Source of the DNA: Phlebopus portentosus
Taxonomy: Eukaryota; Basidiomycota; Agaricomycetes; Boletales; Boletinellaceae
DNA: 64,000 nucleotides
Assembly (NCBI GenBank): GCA_037892935.1
Contig: JAYXKI010000016.1
Coordinates: 1,288,902-1,352,901 of the forward strand
Direction: 5' to 3'
The position numbers and the translations under genes were made by a program. The notes under the pieces were generated by a model. The model did not search any database. It saw only the letters and a program-made list of their open reading frames with translations, and was not told the DNA's origin. This document shows, piece after piece, positions 12,902 through 25,523 of the stretch. Each line of letters begins with the position of its first letter. Within the stretch, counting starts at the first letter, position 1.

Positions 12902-13317
12902 ATGTCGTCTTCTCCAAGGTTAGTAATATTGTTTCATATTGAGTTTACTTACAGTCTGATGAACTCTTTTGCCGTCAGCCAATACAATGGTCAGTACCAC
13001 TCGGTAAAGGGCAACGTCGTCGAAGCGATCGGTAATGCGACCGGCGCTCAAACCTGGACCGATTCTGGCAGGAAGGAGCATGCTGAGGGCGAGGCTGAAC
13101 AGCGAGCGGCCCAGGCCCGCGACTATGTCGAGGGTGCTTCTGACCGCGTCGAAGGGAAATACAATGCCGTTAAAGGTGCACTTTTTGACGACAAGGGCCA
13201 ACAAATTTCTGGTAGGCATTCTTTTTCCCTCAAAGACCTGTTGCAAGGTTCTGACGACTTTGACTAGGCAACGCCCAGCATGATGCGGGGAAGACGAAGC
13301 AGCAAATAAATGCTTGA
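12902..13317 (+). CDS. CsbD-like stress-response protein
   Basis: Three exons (12902-12918, 12979-13211, 13268-13317) give 99 residues, the usual size of fungal CsbD-like proteins. The sequence has the two family repeats: QYHSVKGNVVEAIGNATGAQ and, further on, DRVEGKYNAVKGALFDDKGQQ, with a hydrophilic Ala/Glu-rich helix between. Members are small soluble proteins induced by general stress; some fungal ones are annotated as recognising mismatched or cruciform DNA, but the biochemical role is poorly settled. The first coding exon has only 17 nt. The promoter carries a TATA box and CRE-type sites. Confidence 0.9.
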
Positions 13318-14443
13318 TTTAAATAATTTTGAGCCTGTCTGATATGGCTGTATCGTAATCATGCAGCAATAATACCTGGGCTCTGATCGAGCAAACGCCG
13401 CTTTTTTTGGAGCTTGAGATTACTCGTGGGAAAAGACGGACAAATCGAGAAATGCTATGTAATCAGTGTTTCTTCACACATTACCCTCTCTCTGCCATGC
13501 ATCCTTACTGTAAGTGCTGTTGAAATACATACTCTAAGCAGGCACTCCAGTCTTTCCTAAATTAGCATTTAAATCTACGTCGTCCATTACCCTCTCCTCT
13601 TTTTATAATAAAATCACATATTAAGGATATTGCTATTGTACAGGATGCGGCTCTTGAGTCGGCTCTGAGCCGACGTTATCATCCTCATCAGTGCTTGATT
13701 CCAGTTTAAAGACATTTCACTTGCAGATATATCTTCTCCGTGCAGATGCTTGAAGGTAGAGCTTTGAGGTCCGGCATTTGTCGAGATTGTTCTAACAGGC
13801 TCCTCTCCGGCGTACTGATGGGTGCGGCTTCCTCGGTCATGAATTACAGATTACAATCTTTAATCTGAATGGGTTTGCTGGCGAATCATATCGCGTGCCT
13901 TTGGGGCGATCTGGCTCGCTATTTCAAACCTATTTTAGTTGTCGACAGTCTAACACGGACCCATCGTCGCGAGATGCGGGCACTGACAATTCCCGAAGAT
14001 TGCATCGATATCATCACGATTGGTCTTTGTTGAAGTGCGTTTGCGGCTTTCCTATACATTTTGTGCCTTTAACGAAAGCCAATTCGGCGATGCATTCTCA
14101 GGTCCATTTTACGAATACTGGTCTAATTCAATGTCTGCTCAACGGGAAACTCGGTCGCTACGGTCAGTCAATTGAGATGCTCGGTGCGGCGATGCAAGCA
14201 TGAAACTGCGAGCCATTCCTTCCCGCGCCTTCAATCCTGTTCTTGCCTTTGATCGTGCACAGGATTCTGCAAATTCGCGCCGGTCTTTTCGGATTGGCGA
14301 TGAACTTGCAGGAAGTGCATAAAAAGCACGATGCTTGAGGTACCGGTTCCCCATTCACAACCCCGTCTTCCTTCTTCTCTAATACTTCGTCGTTTTACCT
14401 TTATCTATTGCTTATTCTAGAGCTCACTTATATTTAACTCTAC
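13318..14443. other. intergenic, no gene recognised
   Basis: About 1.1 kb after the CsbD gene. A 102-codon plus frame (13895-14203) overlaps two minus frames (14139-14358); none shows family motifs or fungal splice structure. I see nothing functional except the promoter of the gene at 14444. Confidence 0.45.
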
Positions 14444-16057
14444 ATGTTGCTCTCACTACTCTCGGCAGTGGTCCTCGCCCAACTGTCTCTTGCCGCAATT
14501 CATGAAATTTCCGTAGGTGGCCTGAAACCAGATGGTACTCCCAATCTGGCGTTCTACCCGAACAACATCAAAGCAGAAAAGGATGATATTGTTCGCTTCA
14601 AATTGTACGTTTCACTTCTCGCTTTTCGCGTTCTTACCTGACCCGATCTTCATAGCAATGTGAAAAACCATACTGCCACACAAAGTAGCTTTGACGAGCC
14701 CTGTGCGAAGCTCAAGAACGCGTACGGTCAGGTAATTGGATTTGATTCTGGATTGTGCGTATCTTTCGACTTCCTTTATAAATCGATACTAACGAGAAAC
14801 TTGACTTCTAGTATGCCTGTCAGCGATCCGTATGGCTTTTTACCTACATTCGAAGTCACCGTGAATTCTACGGATCCGGTTTGGGTTTACTGTAGGCAGG
14901 TCAATCCGCCTAACCCGACTCATTGTCAGTCTGGAATGGTCATGGCGATTAATGCACAAGATGACGGGAAGACGTTCGACAAGTTCCTTGCGAATGCAAA
15001 GGCATCCAAGGCGCAGGATACAACTACCTCGGCATACGTGGCATACAGCAGTACGAGTTCTTCATGGGCCTCAGGGAGCACAGAGACAGTAACAGTGACG
15101 GAGACTATCACGGAGACCACTACGGTTGAAGAGAGCTGGACAAGCTCAACATACTGGCCGGATGCACCTGCCTCTACTTGGGCTGCAAACCCTGCTACAC
15201 ATACGATCACAGTCGGAGGCAAAGACGCTGGTTTTGTCTACTCGCCGTCTAATATCACTGCGCAACTGGGTGAAACGGTACGGCCCCACATTATCAGCTT
15301 TGTGATCTGCACGAATTCTCATCGATGACTGTCTCAGGTCACGTTTATCTTCATGCAAAAGAATCATACGGTCACACAGTCGTCCTTCAACGATCCTTGC
15401 AGAAAGATTTCTGAGACGACATATCCTCCTGTATATGGCTTCGACTCCGGCTTCATGCCCGTTGCCGACAATGCCACGTATTTCCCCAACTTCACGATCA
15501 CTGTCAACGACACTAACCCGATTTGGGTCTTCTGTCAGCAACAGGCAGCCAACTTCAGTCACTGTGGTGTCGGAATGGTAGCCGCCATTAATGCAAACCC
15601 ATTCTCCGACAAGTCGTTTGAAGCTTTCCAGCAACTCGCTGTTACGAAGAATGGAACAGGCTTCGTTAACCAGTTCGGTAACCTCACAGCACCTCCTGCG
15701 CCGAGCTACACAGGTTATCCTGGTACTTATGGATCCTCAAGCGGGAAGAATGTCCAGAACTTGGACGCTCTCGCTGACACTGATACCGACTCGTCATCTG
15801 CGGATAAGATCACGACTCTGGTGAACACGTACGCTCCTGTAGCATTGGGTCTCCTTGGAGGCGCTATTGTGCTTCTTATTGCTTTAATCGCCATCGGCGT
15901 CGTCCTTCTTCGACGAATCAAGAGAAACGAGGGGCCGCGCCATTTTATGCCAAGCACAAGCTATCAGACTGTTCCCTTGACCGTACCTCATTTTACTGAG
16001 ATGAAGGATGGTGCGCATGAGTACGAGGAACCACGCTACAGCGATAGGGATGTGTAA
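14444..16057 (+). CDS. secreted/membrane protein with two cupredoxin domains
   Basis: Four exons (14444-14604, 14656-14754, 14812-15277, 15338-16057) give 481 residues. A signal peptide (MLLSLLSAVVLAQLSLAA) is followed by two repeats of the same plastocyanin-like domain. Each has KNHT(A/V)TQSSF, GFDSGFMPV, a Trp-Val-Tyr/Phe-Cys strand, and HCxxGMV, so the four possible copper ligands (His, Cys, His, Met) are present in both. A Thr/Glu/Val linker (TETVTVTETITETTTVEE) and a Ser-rich stalk follow. One transmembrane helix (GLLGGAIVLLIALIAIGVVL) and a short RRIKR-type cytosolic tail end the protein. It is probably a plasma-membrane or wall glycoprotein of the serine-rich cupredoxin group. Whether it carries electrons or binds copper at all is not known. 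Confidence 0.88.
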
Positions 16058-16763
16058 TTGCCTTTGTACGAGATGCTTCTGCTTCACTATGATACATGTC
16101 TGGACAGTTACTTTCTACATAATTATTTATATCTGGTTACTTAGGGATAATTTTTCGCTTGTCGTTACCATCAGCATAATGACTTGAGTCACGATGTCTT
16201 CACAATCATTTCAACGGACATATATATTTCTTAGGACTCGGTCTGTGCGCCTTCGTTTTACTCAGTAAGAATAGGTTATTAGTTCGATTCATAGGAAATC
16301 AGGGAAGAGACACATTCCTTCCTACCCTAATAAATTATTGGCTTATGCAAGCTATCGGAGATTCAATCTGCTTTTTACTTCGCGTCAATTGCAAATTTCA
16401 ACGTGCCGCTCAAGATATGCTCAGCGGACTCAACCGCGACATACATGCATTCCTCGCAGACCTTTACGCTCAAATGCTGTCCCAGAGAACCACGCCTGGT
16501 TCAACATGTGAACAAGATCCATGAGTGATCTCTACGGCCACTGGACAGGTCCCGCGCCATCAAGTAATATCTGATCACCCAGATACGGTTCTGCAGTTTG
16601 TTGTCTTCTGAAACTAAACGCTGCATTTGAAGTCAAACCAGCCTTTGGAGTCGTCTAGCTGTGCATTCGTTTCAAGTCGCAGGGATCGTCAGCCACGATC
16701 TGTCAGCTGGTTGCTCTCGATGCCCTGTGTTCTTACCTACATTGTCGTTGAACTAATCTTCCG
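16058..16763. other. intergenic
   Basis: The 3' region of the cupredoxin gene and promoter of the F-box gene. No recognisable gene or repeat. Confidence 0.45.
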
Positions 16764-18592
16764 ATGGGTAAACTCCTGGATGCCTCTTTCGACGTCTTTT
16801 TCTCCATTCTGGAGTTGACGGACGCAGAGAGCTTGCTTGCGGTGGGACAGGTATCTATTCCAGATTGTTTGATAATGCAAATTGTCAACGAACATGCCAA
16901 ATTAGTGCAATCGACAATGCAGAGAATGGGCGCGCGATACACTCCTCTGGAAGGAGATTGTTCGGCGCATGCAGGAACAAGGAACACAGTTCCCGGCAGA
17001 TAGATTCACCGGTATCGATCGTATGCCCATCGAGCAACTGAAGCGCTGCGCGCTGAGGGCTTGTCGAATTCGGCGTAAATGGTCATCCGAGGAATCATAC
17101 CCGACAAAATCGTTCGTCATCGATTGTAATCCTTCGAGGTATCAGCACGGCATGTTTCATACGACCCAGAGAATCCGGTGGATTATCCCAATCACGGACG
17201 ATTTCTTTGCTGTCAAGCTTGGGTATCACCTGTCTAGTGGATTCTTGCAAATTTGGCAACGTGATGTGGACGCACCTCGCATTGTTGTCCACTATCGATA
17301 TGATTGGATCACATGGGGCCATTGTACCGATCTTGCAGGGAAAGCCTGGTATTTCATTTTCAGCGAGCACAATCCAAACCAGTGAGCCTGCTTCTTGACT
17401 TCTTATCATTTCAAGTCTCACAGACATTCTAGATTTGGACATACGCTTCATGTAATGAAGTTTACAGGCTTTGAATCGGATCCTGAGAGAAAGCTCGAGC
17501 CGATAGCAGTTGCCAAGTATCCGACGTACGGATCCATCATTAACGTGTTCATTTTGGATGTTACTCGGAGGGCACTTTGCATCCTGTATTCTGGCGCGCC
17601 CAGCGGGAATGTTACTTTATTTTTCGTTCCCGACTGGCTAGAAAAAAATTCGGTCCATATTGACACAGGAATAAAAGATGTGAGTAGGAAGATGATGGAT
17701 AGCACGTCTGTTGACGGACTAAATACAGGACTATTTGACGAAAAGCACCTTTATCTGCTGGATGGACACAGGAAAGGATCAACTTCTCGTGCAGTTTGAA
17801 CCTACTCCAAAGGAAAGGGCCTGTCAGCATGTCTACTCGTTGCATGATCTCACACGATGCGTGGACCCAGTCCCTGCGTTTCCCTTCCCTCTCCCATCTC
17901 CTCCGTTCCTCAAGCCGAATCAGGTTTTTGATCTCACAATTGTGGACACACCCCCGGGTCAGGTACCATATCACAAACTCAAATCGATAGTATCTTTTGA
18001 TCATCGTTACTTCCCGATTCTTCCTCGAGCGTCCGACACGCGCGTTCCGCCAATGTGCAGCCATATCTCCTTCGCTTCGTCGTTCGGTCGTGACCTCAAT
18101 CCGACCTATGTCTTCAAGCATGTACATGTTGGACTTGCAGGCGCCCGACCCTTCATTCGTCGAATTGTGACTCCAACGGTTTGTCGTATGGCATTTGAAC
18201 AGGATTACATGGAGTCGAACACAAGTAGACGTTTCCCTATTGGCCATGCGCTTGACTTGCGCGGACATGAGCTTATCGCGCTCGGACATGCATGCGCAGC
18301 CTGGGTCGAAGCTCGCCCTGGTCGGAATCCGGAAGTCATCCTCGATTTCGACCAGGAAGAATATGATTTGAAACTCGTGCTATTCCCGTGGAATGCAGAG
18401 GAAGGCGAACCCGGAGGAATGCCTCCATCGAGCGCCGGCTTGAACAACGATACGGTCATGTCGGTCTGTACTATTAAATGTCCACCTGAAGTGGATCTGG
18501 CGAAGGTGACAGGTCTCTGGCTAGATGCAGTGCAAGGACAAATTTTCGTTGGGATGAATTGGGGGAAGTTCATCGTGTTGGATTTCCGCTAG
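16764..18592 (+). CDS. F-box domain protein
   Basis: Four exons (16764-16850, 16906-17381, 17433-17679, 17729-18592) close to 557 residues. The N-terminus FDVFFSILELTDAESLLAVGQ then CNRQCREWARDTLLWKEIV is a clear F-box of the mushroom-expanded type (DVFFEIL...L..V....R......LW). After it comes a RxPADRFTGID block and then alternating strands such as VMKFTGFESDP, FILDVTRRALCILY and a C-terminal GMNWGKFIVLDF, which look like beta-propeller repeats. It probably presents substrates to an SCF ubiquitin ligase. The first two splice sites decide the F-box frame; the frame after the acceptor at 16905 is the one that gives the conserved LWKEI. Confidence 0.82.
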
Positions 18593-18912
18593 CATCTTCG
18601 CATCACCGTCATTCTGTAGTCTGCTAAAGGTGCTGGACATCTTAGCATCCTGTATTGTACGTCTAATGAACTATTCGGACAAGAAACTCGAAATCTGCGC
18701 AATTCGAAATGGAAGGGACGCTCATTCAACGGACAAAAGGAAGGGAATCAAATGCTGTTTAAAACAATATCTCTTCATGAAACCGGTAAAAAACCGGTAC
18801 TCTACTCATCCGATCAAGCAATGCGCAATTACACAAGAAATTAAGTGACTTTCGATGCTATCAGCGTGTTCAGTGCATACTAGCTTCATGTAACAGGAGT
18901 CGATACTGGAGC
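18593..18912. other. short convergent spacer
   Basis: The 3' ends of the F-box gene (+) and DUF1996 gene (-) meet here. Nothing else is seen. Confidence 0.45.
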
Positions 18913-20440
18913 TCATGTAGACCCTGTGATTGACATGGAAGCTGGAGCCGTTGTGGATCCCGAATTTGAGATAGTACTCGAAGAGCCAGGTGAGGCTGTT
19001 GTCGACCCTGCCGTGCCTGTTGAAGCATCGCTCCCAGTGTTTGAGGCAGTAGCAGTCCCACCAGACGAAGCGCCACTCATGGAACTAGAACCACCAGCGC
19101 TGTTTGAGGCTTCTCCGCTCCCATTAATTGCGGGAGTCGTCGAGTTTGAACACGTAGCGTCCATGTTCATTAGCACAGAGTTACATCCCGGCAGCGCGTC
19201 GATTGGATGATCTTTGCCAACGTCCTCATCAACCTGGGAAGGAATTGTGCAGCCCTGTGCGACTCCTTCGTTTATGGATGGTACAAACGGTGCACAACCT
19301 GAAATACAATAGTTAAAATTTGCATCAGTAACGGCATTGGCAATGTGCACACTTTGAACGTTCGCAAAGAGATCCCCTGTACATTCCTTGATAGCAGCTT
19401 CGAGGACGTCCTGTTTCCAGCCATTCACGAAGTCAGCATGAAACCCGTAGCCAACATCATCGCCGTACGAGAAAACTGCAGATTGAAAGCGTGAGTAAGA
19501 TGGAAGCAAAATTAGCCTCGAGGTGAGTCAAATGAATACGCAAAATTGTATTAGAGGATGACGCAAAGTAAGCGTGTTGCCGATAGGTGCAACACTCACC
19601 CCAGTTCTTCTGACCATCCTTGAACTCGAACTTGTTCACATCAAATATCCACTCGTGAAACAGAGTGATGACCTTTACCAAAGCAATATTCAACGATCTA
19701 ATGATAGCAAACATAATTTTAACAAGACTGACTTTGATAGGGTGTGACTGGGGACACTCTCCATTGTCGGGATTTCCGCCTTCAGGATAGGACATATGGC
19801 TTTTGTGATCGTCTGAATCCGTATTCTTCCCGTCCCAACACGACGGAAACGTGACTTGAGCACGAAGACCATCCTTGCAGTTGGTTTTTGGGAACTCCTT
19901 TGACTCAGGCGATGTTCCGCTGTAATCCAGGCACACAAAATTGACTGCTTTATTTGAGGGGTCATTGTCATCGTATGTCGTGCGTGTCGGATCACCCGCG
20001 ACCATGCGCAAGCCTGGGGGAAAAGCGGAGACGTTTCCATCCTGTCCGGCGCGCTGCTCGTCTAGAAGCACATGAATTAGCGGAATCAGGCGTAAAGCTT
20101 AGGAAGCAGTCATACAGTATGTATTCACAAACAGAATCGGAACAAGCGTGAACGATCCGTTTTCGCTCCGATAATAGAGCTGCGGTGCCCAATAGCTGCT
20201 CTTATCATCTTGCACATGTGCAGTCGTGCACTTGCTTTGAAGGAGGTTTTCTCCAGAAACTGTAGGTCCGAAACTTGAGGCGCCAACGACAGTATGAACA
20301 TGCGTAGAGACCTGTCCAGGGCTGACGATAGGATCAAGACGGTCAATTGTTAGCGAAGAGTGAGCTAAGATCCAGAACCCATAGGCGTGGCGCGTGAGAA
20401 GCAGAACAAGGAAAATAATCGACTGCACAGTGGTCTGCAT
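18913..20440 (-). CDS. secreted DUF1996-domain protein
   Basis: Five exons (20440-20116, 20061-19733, 19672-19600, 19475-19353, 19298-18913) give 411 residues. A signal peptide (QSIIFLVLLLTRHAYG) leads into the DUF1996 domain: FWILAHSSLTIDRLDPIVSP, HVHTVVGASSFG, NTYY(E)QR...VSAFPPGLRMVAGD, TFPSCWDGKNTDS, CPQSHPIKVITLFHEW and FSYGDDVGYGFHADFVNGW. The tail is a Ser/Thr/Gly-rich low-complexity stretch, as in many wall-associated secreted proteins. The family is fungal and often annotated with WSC proteins; its biochemical role is not established. The 54-nt intron (19352-19299) is a multiple of three, so its retention would insert 18 residues without a frameshift. Confidence 0.87.
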
Positions 20441-21329
20441 ACCGAGAGTAACTCGTCTTCAAGACGAGAAGATCTTCTTTACTCTACATGGATTCGAGGA
20501 TAGAAAACGAGCGATGGGAGAAGCATAGTGTACGCTTCGAGGTCTGGCATACTACCATAAATGCCGGCTCTGAGATAGCAACGTATTGAAGCAGGCATAC
20601 GTGTGCGAAGCCTCACCTCGATTAATTTGCAAATTTACGCAAGTACATACGTTCTTTCGCGCCCTGTGCGGGATGAATGAGTTATGTAATATGAGACTCG
20701 GAGCGTTATAGTTGAAAAGTATGGCGTCGGGAATGATTGTTAGTATTAGTATTGTAGTTCGTAAAAATAAGTCGATGGCGAGCTTTCAACTGTGGTTCTA
20801 AACACAAGGCGCGTCAGCAAAGAAACCCCGCAAAGTAAGTGGGTGCGTTTACGTACCACCAGCGGACCAGATACAAAAAGCAGTCGATGCGACAAACAGT
20901 GCAAACTACGACCAGCATCGAGCATAGTAAACCACTGGCGGCCTCAGCACGTAATCCTTTTGTACCTGCTCAAGTGTTCCGAGACGGAAGTTGGTATCAA
21001 AGCTCATTTGCGACTACAAGAGTCATCGGCAGAAGGAATAGAACCATAACATGAGAAACAATAACAACGCGTGGTTTGGCATACTGCAGCCCAGATGAAA
21101 CAATTTCAAACAGTCCATTCAAACAGAATCGAATGAATGTCAGTGAGAGCGACGTGTCCATCACGTGCCAGGAATGTTTCCTGCCTGCCAAGGACTGATT
21201 CGCACTCACTCAGCCTTCATCCTCGCCTCCTCCTCGACGTTCTGTTTCCGGTGTGGTTCTAAACAGTTTGGCCCGTAGAAAGTCGTTCACGAAGTACTTG
21301 GCACAATATTGCCGTCTAAAAAGGCGATA
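20441..21329. other. divergent intergenic region
   Basis: About 0.9 kb between the starts of the DUF1996 gene (-) and ArfGAP gene (+). Only short open frames of no recognisable content. Confidence 0.45.
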
Positions 21330-22905
21330 ATGAGCTCAGCAACCATACCGAAGCAGGAAGCGGATAATGTATTCGCCGTCCTCAAAGCCCAAAAAGCCAA
21401 CAAAGTGAGTCTCTGGGATGAATCCATATTATGATTTTTGACGTTGAATTTTTCTAGATGTGCTTCGACTGTCAGGCCAGTAGTCCAACATGGACGAGCA
21501 TAACCTACGGAGTCTACATATGCTACAACTGTTCTAGCGCCCACCGCAATCTCGGCGTGCACCTCTCGTTCGTCCGATCTACCAACCTTGACTCATGGCG
21601 CATGGATCACCTACGGAGGATGAAAGTGGGAGGGAATGCTGCTGCAACGGAATTCTTCACGAAGCACGGCGGATCTTTGCTTTTAAGCGAGGGCAATACC
21701 AAGAAAAAGTACGAAAGCAAGGTGGCGGAGCTTTATCGCGCAGAATTGGACAAGAGAGAGAAGGCGGATGCTGCCATGTTTCCTGCAGGCGTATTCGTCG
21801 AAGGTGCCGCGGGTGCAGCACCCGCCAGTGCACCGCTTGAAGCAGCCGAGGACGATTTCTTTGATTCATGGGATAAGCCTGCATCTCCGAAACCAAAGAC
21901 CTCCAATGGCGCCGCTGCACCATCCACACTGGTTGTTATCAATCGCGCGGCATCCTCTCCGCCATCCACTGCTCCGCGCACGGTTACCTCGGCCTCTCTT
22001 TTGGCTACTTCGACTACAACCGCTTCCGCTAAACCTGCCCGTCTTGGCCTCGGTGCTTCGCGCCTCAACTCTGCATCTTCTACTGGTGGAACTGGCGGAG
22101 GTGCGAAGAAGCTTGGCGGCCTCAAAGGTGCTGCGAAGACCGTTGCGCCAATCGATTTCGAGAAGGCACAACGCGAAGCGGAGGCCGAAGAAGCGCGCAT
22201 AAAACAACTTGGCTACGATCGTAAGCGAGAAGAGCAAGAGGCTGTCGCAGCAGCAGCTAGCGTTACTGCTACTACGTCAAAACCCGCTAGTGATGTGGGT
22301 GGCCCCTCCAGAACTGGGTTATCGCCTACTCCCATTGCACCTGGAAGCTCCCGGCTCGTCAGCCACCAGAAGGGAAGTAGTCAAGATATGGCTCGTCTGG
22401 GTATGGGCATGAAGCGACTCGGCCTTGGAGCTACTGACTCCTCTTCGAATATTTCTACGCCTTCTACTCCTTCTGCGTCTGATGAGTCGACATACGCGCG
22501 AGAGCATTTCGCCTCCCAGAAAGCGATTTCAAGCGACATGTATTTCGGGCGTGGGATACATGACCCTAACCGCTCGGCTGAGGCGCAAGCGAGGCTAGCA
22601 CAGTTCCAGGGAGCATCTGCGATCTCTTCTGCATCATACTTTGGGCGCGAAGAGGAAGAAGCCGCAGCCCGTGGATTAGGAGCTGATGGAGGACTGCTTG
22701 GTGATGGAAGTATAGAGGGTGTACAGGTGGCTGCACGCGAAGCTCTGCAGCGTGTCATGTCAAACCCTGATGTTCAGAATGGCGTAGAAACCCTTAGACA
22801 AGGAGCTCTTAAAGCAAGTTCCTTCTATAATCTGAGTTTCTCAGCTCAGCACTAACGTATTTGTTCTAGTTGAGTGAGTACCTGGCACAGATGGGAGAAC
22901 GCTAA
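21330..22905 (+). CDS. GLO3: ArfGAP, Glo3/ArfGAP2-3 type
   Basis: Three exons (21330-21404, 21458-22813, 22870-22905) give 488 residues. The ArfGAP zinc finger is complete: CFDC, 16 residues, CYNC, followed by the catalytic arginine in [16 protein letters not shown]. The C-terminal half carries two copies of the Glo3 regulatory motif ([12 protein letters not shown] and [13 protein letters not shown]), which separates it from the Gcs1/ArfGAP1 class. It stimulates GTP hydrolysis on Arf1 and acts with COPI in Golgi-to-ER transport. The last intron starts with GCAAGT after AAA (donor 22814); using it restores the family end [13 protein letters not shown], while reading through gives an unrelated 14-residue end. 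The symbol is by family type only. Confidence 0.9.
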
Positions 22906-23512
22906 GAGATGGACATGCGGCTGTAAACATTCTCTGCATAGCTATTATCGTCATATCATGAACTGTATGGCATCCGATTTTTACTTTTGCTCACAGAACA
23001 GGATACCTTTCATCGCCCAAGCTGTGGAACGAGCCTGTGCTTTGCGATATCTGATTGGTCTAAACCTGCCGAATCATTTTGCTATGCTCAGCCTCTGTTC
23101 TCGAATCAGTGTGGGCTTCCACGAGGATGTCCTTGGATTCTAGTTGCGTGTTCTTTCGTGCCATATTTGAACTCACGAGTTCCGCGTTTCTTGCAAGGCC
23201 GATCTAGGCAGGCCAAAGACGCACGGCTGAACCTTAAGAATTCTGCTTATCGGATAGGCGCTCATAAGACGCTCCTTGAATAGTTCATTTCCTGACTCCG
23301 ATTGACCTGTCATCGATGTTTCCCGTTGAACCTAGACTGCGCGTTGCCCTGCTTTCCTCTTTGGGCCATTATTACCATCTTCGACGGTACTCTTAACCAC
23401 AGAGCTGGCTACGGGCGTCCAAGTGCTATTGCATAAAGTCGTCCGAGGATTTGGGCCTGAAGTCGGCAGTACATAACCCATTGAACCTGCATCCCATCTC
23501 TCGCAGTTTGCA
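22906..23512. other. intergenic
   Basis: Spacer with short frames only; no feature recognised. Confidence 0.4.
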
Positions 23513-23884
23513 ATGCGCCTGCCTCTTGTCGTGTTCGTAGCTGCTACTGCTGCTCTTCCCACTGCTCTCGGTGGTCCGATCACATACGCACTCTGCCAGA
23601 CAGGCGTGTAAAGCTCGAAGTTCGGTATTTGCGACCCAGTGTCTAACATGTACGTTGCTACGTATAGGTTGTAACTTAGGTGCCGTGGCGTGCTATGCAG
23701 CCGCAGGATTCGCCTTTGGGACTGTTCTCGCAGCAACTGCGCCTGCCTCTATCCTTGCGTGCAATGCGATGCAAGGAGCGTGAGTCATACGTTACTTTTG
23801 CCATCTTGGGCTGATGCTGATAAGATAAATTTGTTCAGATGTATGGCGGCTTGCGCTGCCTCGCTCGTTGCGCCGATACCATGA
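23513..23884 (+). CDS. small secreted Cys-rich protein, zygote-specific class V-like, copy 1
   Basis: Three exons (23513-23603, 23668-23779, 23839-23884) give 82 residues. A signal peptide (MRLPLVVFVAATAALPTALG) precedes GPITYALCQTGCNLGAVACY, then AAAGFAFGTV, ACNAMQGACMAACAASLVAP. The spacing of Cys residues (CQ, GC, ACY, AC, GAC, AAC) and the Ala/Gly-rich core match a basidiomycete family that I know under the name zygote-specific class V copy B. These are small secreted or cell-surface proteins of unknown function. The first intron starts with GC (CAG then GCGTGT at 23604) where the paralogue at 24723 has GT in the same place. It may be a recent mutation of the donor, so expression of this copy could be weaker. 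Confidence 0.8.
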
Positions 23885-24419
23885 ATGCTGCCGACGACTC
23901 ATCGTCATTCATATTGGAGAGCGTTTTCCTCCCTGTGGATTCTCATGTCCATGATAATACCATTTCTTTCTTTACTCTTTGATCTCGATGTTTGTATAAC
24001 GTGCGAAGCTATTCTTGAATGTCAGTTATTCCGGCTCCCTTTCTGAATATGGACGAATGATGACTTATTCCTGAAGTACACGATCCGGACTGGGTGCATA
24101 CAGTCGGTCTACTTCTGTTCCCTCGACGTATCCGTATGCTGGAAGTGCTGGGTTATCGGATAAGCGCCCATATGAAGGTTCGCAAGTGGCCTTCTCATAT
24201 ACATTGACCGCAGCCGTCTTTTCCCATTGAATCTAGTGTCGACCTCAGCGAAGCAGCGAGGTGTGCTCTTCTCGCAGTGCCAGCACTTCTGCGGCGGTTG
24301 ATGTGCTGTTGCTGAACTAGGGTCCAATTGTTTATGGGCGTCTAACGGTTATAATTGGGTTGGGTGCTACTTTCGATGTCATTCCATTGAATGATAGAGT
24401 TACTTTTTCTGGCAAGAAG

Positions 24420-24515
24420 ACGCTTAACTTAGGTGCCGTTTCACTGCACAGCAGCAGGGTTCACCTTTGGCACCGTTCTCGCACTGACAACCCTGCCTTG
24501 ATTCCTGAGGACCAT
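24420..24515 (+). pseudogene. decayed third copy of the small secreted Cys-rich gene
   Basis: Bases 24427-24485 align with exon 2 of copy 1 (shared text AACTTAGGTGCCGT, then GGGTTCACCTTTGG against GGATTCGCCTTTGG, and CACCGTTCTCGCA). The reading frame is broken by small indels and no signal peptide exon is visible nearby. It lies between the two intact copies, so the family has duplicated in tandem and lost one member. Confidence 0.65.
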
Positions 24516-24722
24516 AATCCATGGGCGTCTAAGGGCTTTAATTGGGCCATCTTACTTTTGACGTCATGCGTAGCGTCACTAGTACTGAAGATGCTGATAA
24601 AGAGCAAGTGACTCGGGCGCTTATTTGACAGGTATAAATCCACTCGCGACTCTGAGTTGGAAGCCAAACCCTCTTAACCGCTTACCTCCACCGAGCAATC
24701 TCCACTTGTCTCTCCTCTAGTC

Positions 24723-25084
24723 ATGCGCTTGCCTATCTTCCCTATCCTTGCTACTGCCGCCTCCCTTTCTACCGTCCTCGGTGGGCCCCTCGCGTATTGT
24801 GCCTGCCAGACCGGTACGTGCTCGTGCCACTGATCTAGTCATCCATCCGCCTCATGCAGTCCTAGCTTGCAATGCAGGTGTAGTCGCTTGCTACGCAGCC
24901 GCTGGACTCACTTTTGGGACCGTCATTGCGGCTCCCGCCGCTCCAGCTGCGGCTATTGCGTGTAACTCTGTCCTGGGCGTGTAAGCTGTCTATTTATTCT
25001 CTTCCCCAACCGAGTCGGATTCTTACTATATTCGTTAGATGCATGGCCGCCTGTGCCGCTTCCTTCCTCGCACCGATACCATGA
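24723..25084 (+). CDS. small secreted Cys-rich protein, zygote-specific class V-like, copy 2
   Basis: Three exons (24723-24813, 24866-24980, 25039-25084) give 83 residues. Exon phases match copy 1 exactly. Signal peptide MRLPIFPILATAASLSTVLG is followed by GPLAYCACQT, ACNAGVVACYAAAGLTFGTV, an Ala/Pro-rich loop and CNSVLGVCMAACAASFLAP. All introns have GT donors. Function unknown; the tandem arrangement 1.2 kb after copy 1 marks a local duplication. Confidence 0.82.
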
Positions 25085-25523
25085 GCTTTTTCCCGACAGA
25101 ATGTTTGGGGCATTCCCGACGCAAATCCGATGCTGATTTCTTTGTGGATCATTCTTAACACAACTACTAGTAGTCATGTATCCTGGCTGCCTATGGTCAT
25201 ATCGTTTCGATTTCATTCAAGTGCTTCAAATTTCTGTATTTCTATGTCTGGGATCCTTGAGAAATCGGCATCGGAATTGGGTCGAGAATGCCGAAGACAC
25301 TATAGGAGACATTCTCGGTCTATCCTCTTTGCGCTTGTAAACTAAACGACATTCTTTGTATGACGTGTCGCGAAACCTTCCGTAGTAGCATTCCTTTCGA
25401 TGTACTTGTCCTTTGAAACCGGCCGTTCTTTTTAAAGTCCGTGTCTTTCGATTGTTATAGTGACATGAGTGATCCTATATAACCCAAGACCCTCTCAACA
25501 ATGAAATCGTTTGAATCCATGTA
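25085..25523. other. convergent spacer
   Basis: The 3' regions of copy 2 (+) and the PGM-like gene (-). Nothing recognised. Confidence 0.4.

Noticed and set aside
13895..14203. A 102-codon plus frame
   Set aside because: No motif, no splice logic, and it overlaps other random frames.
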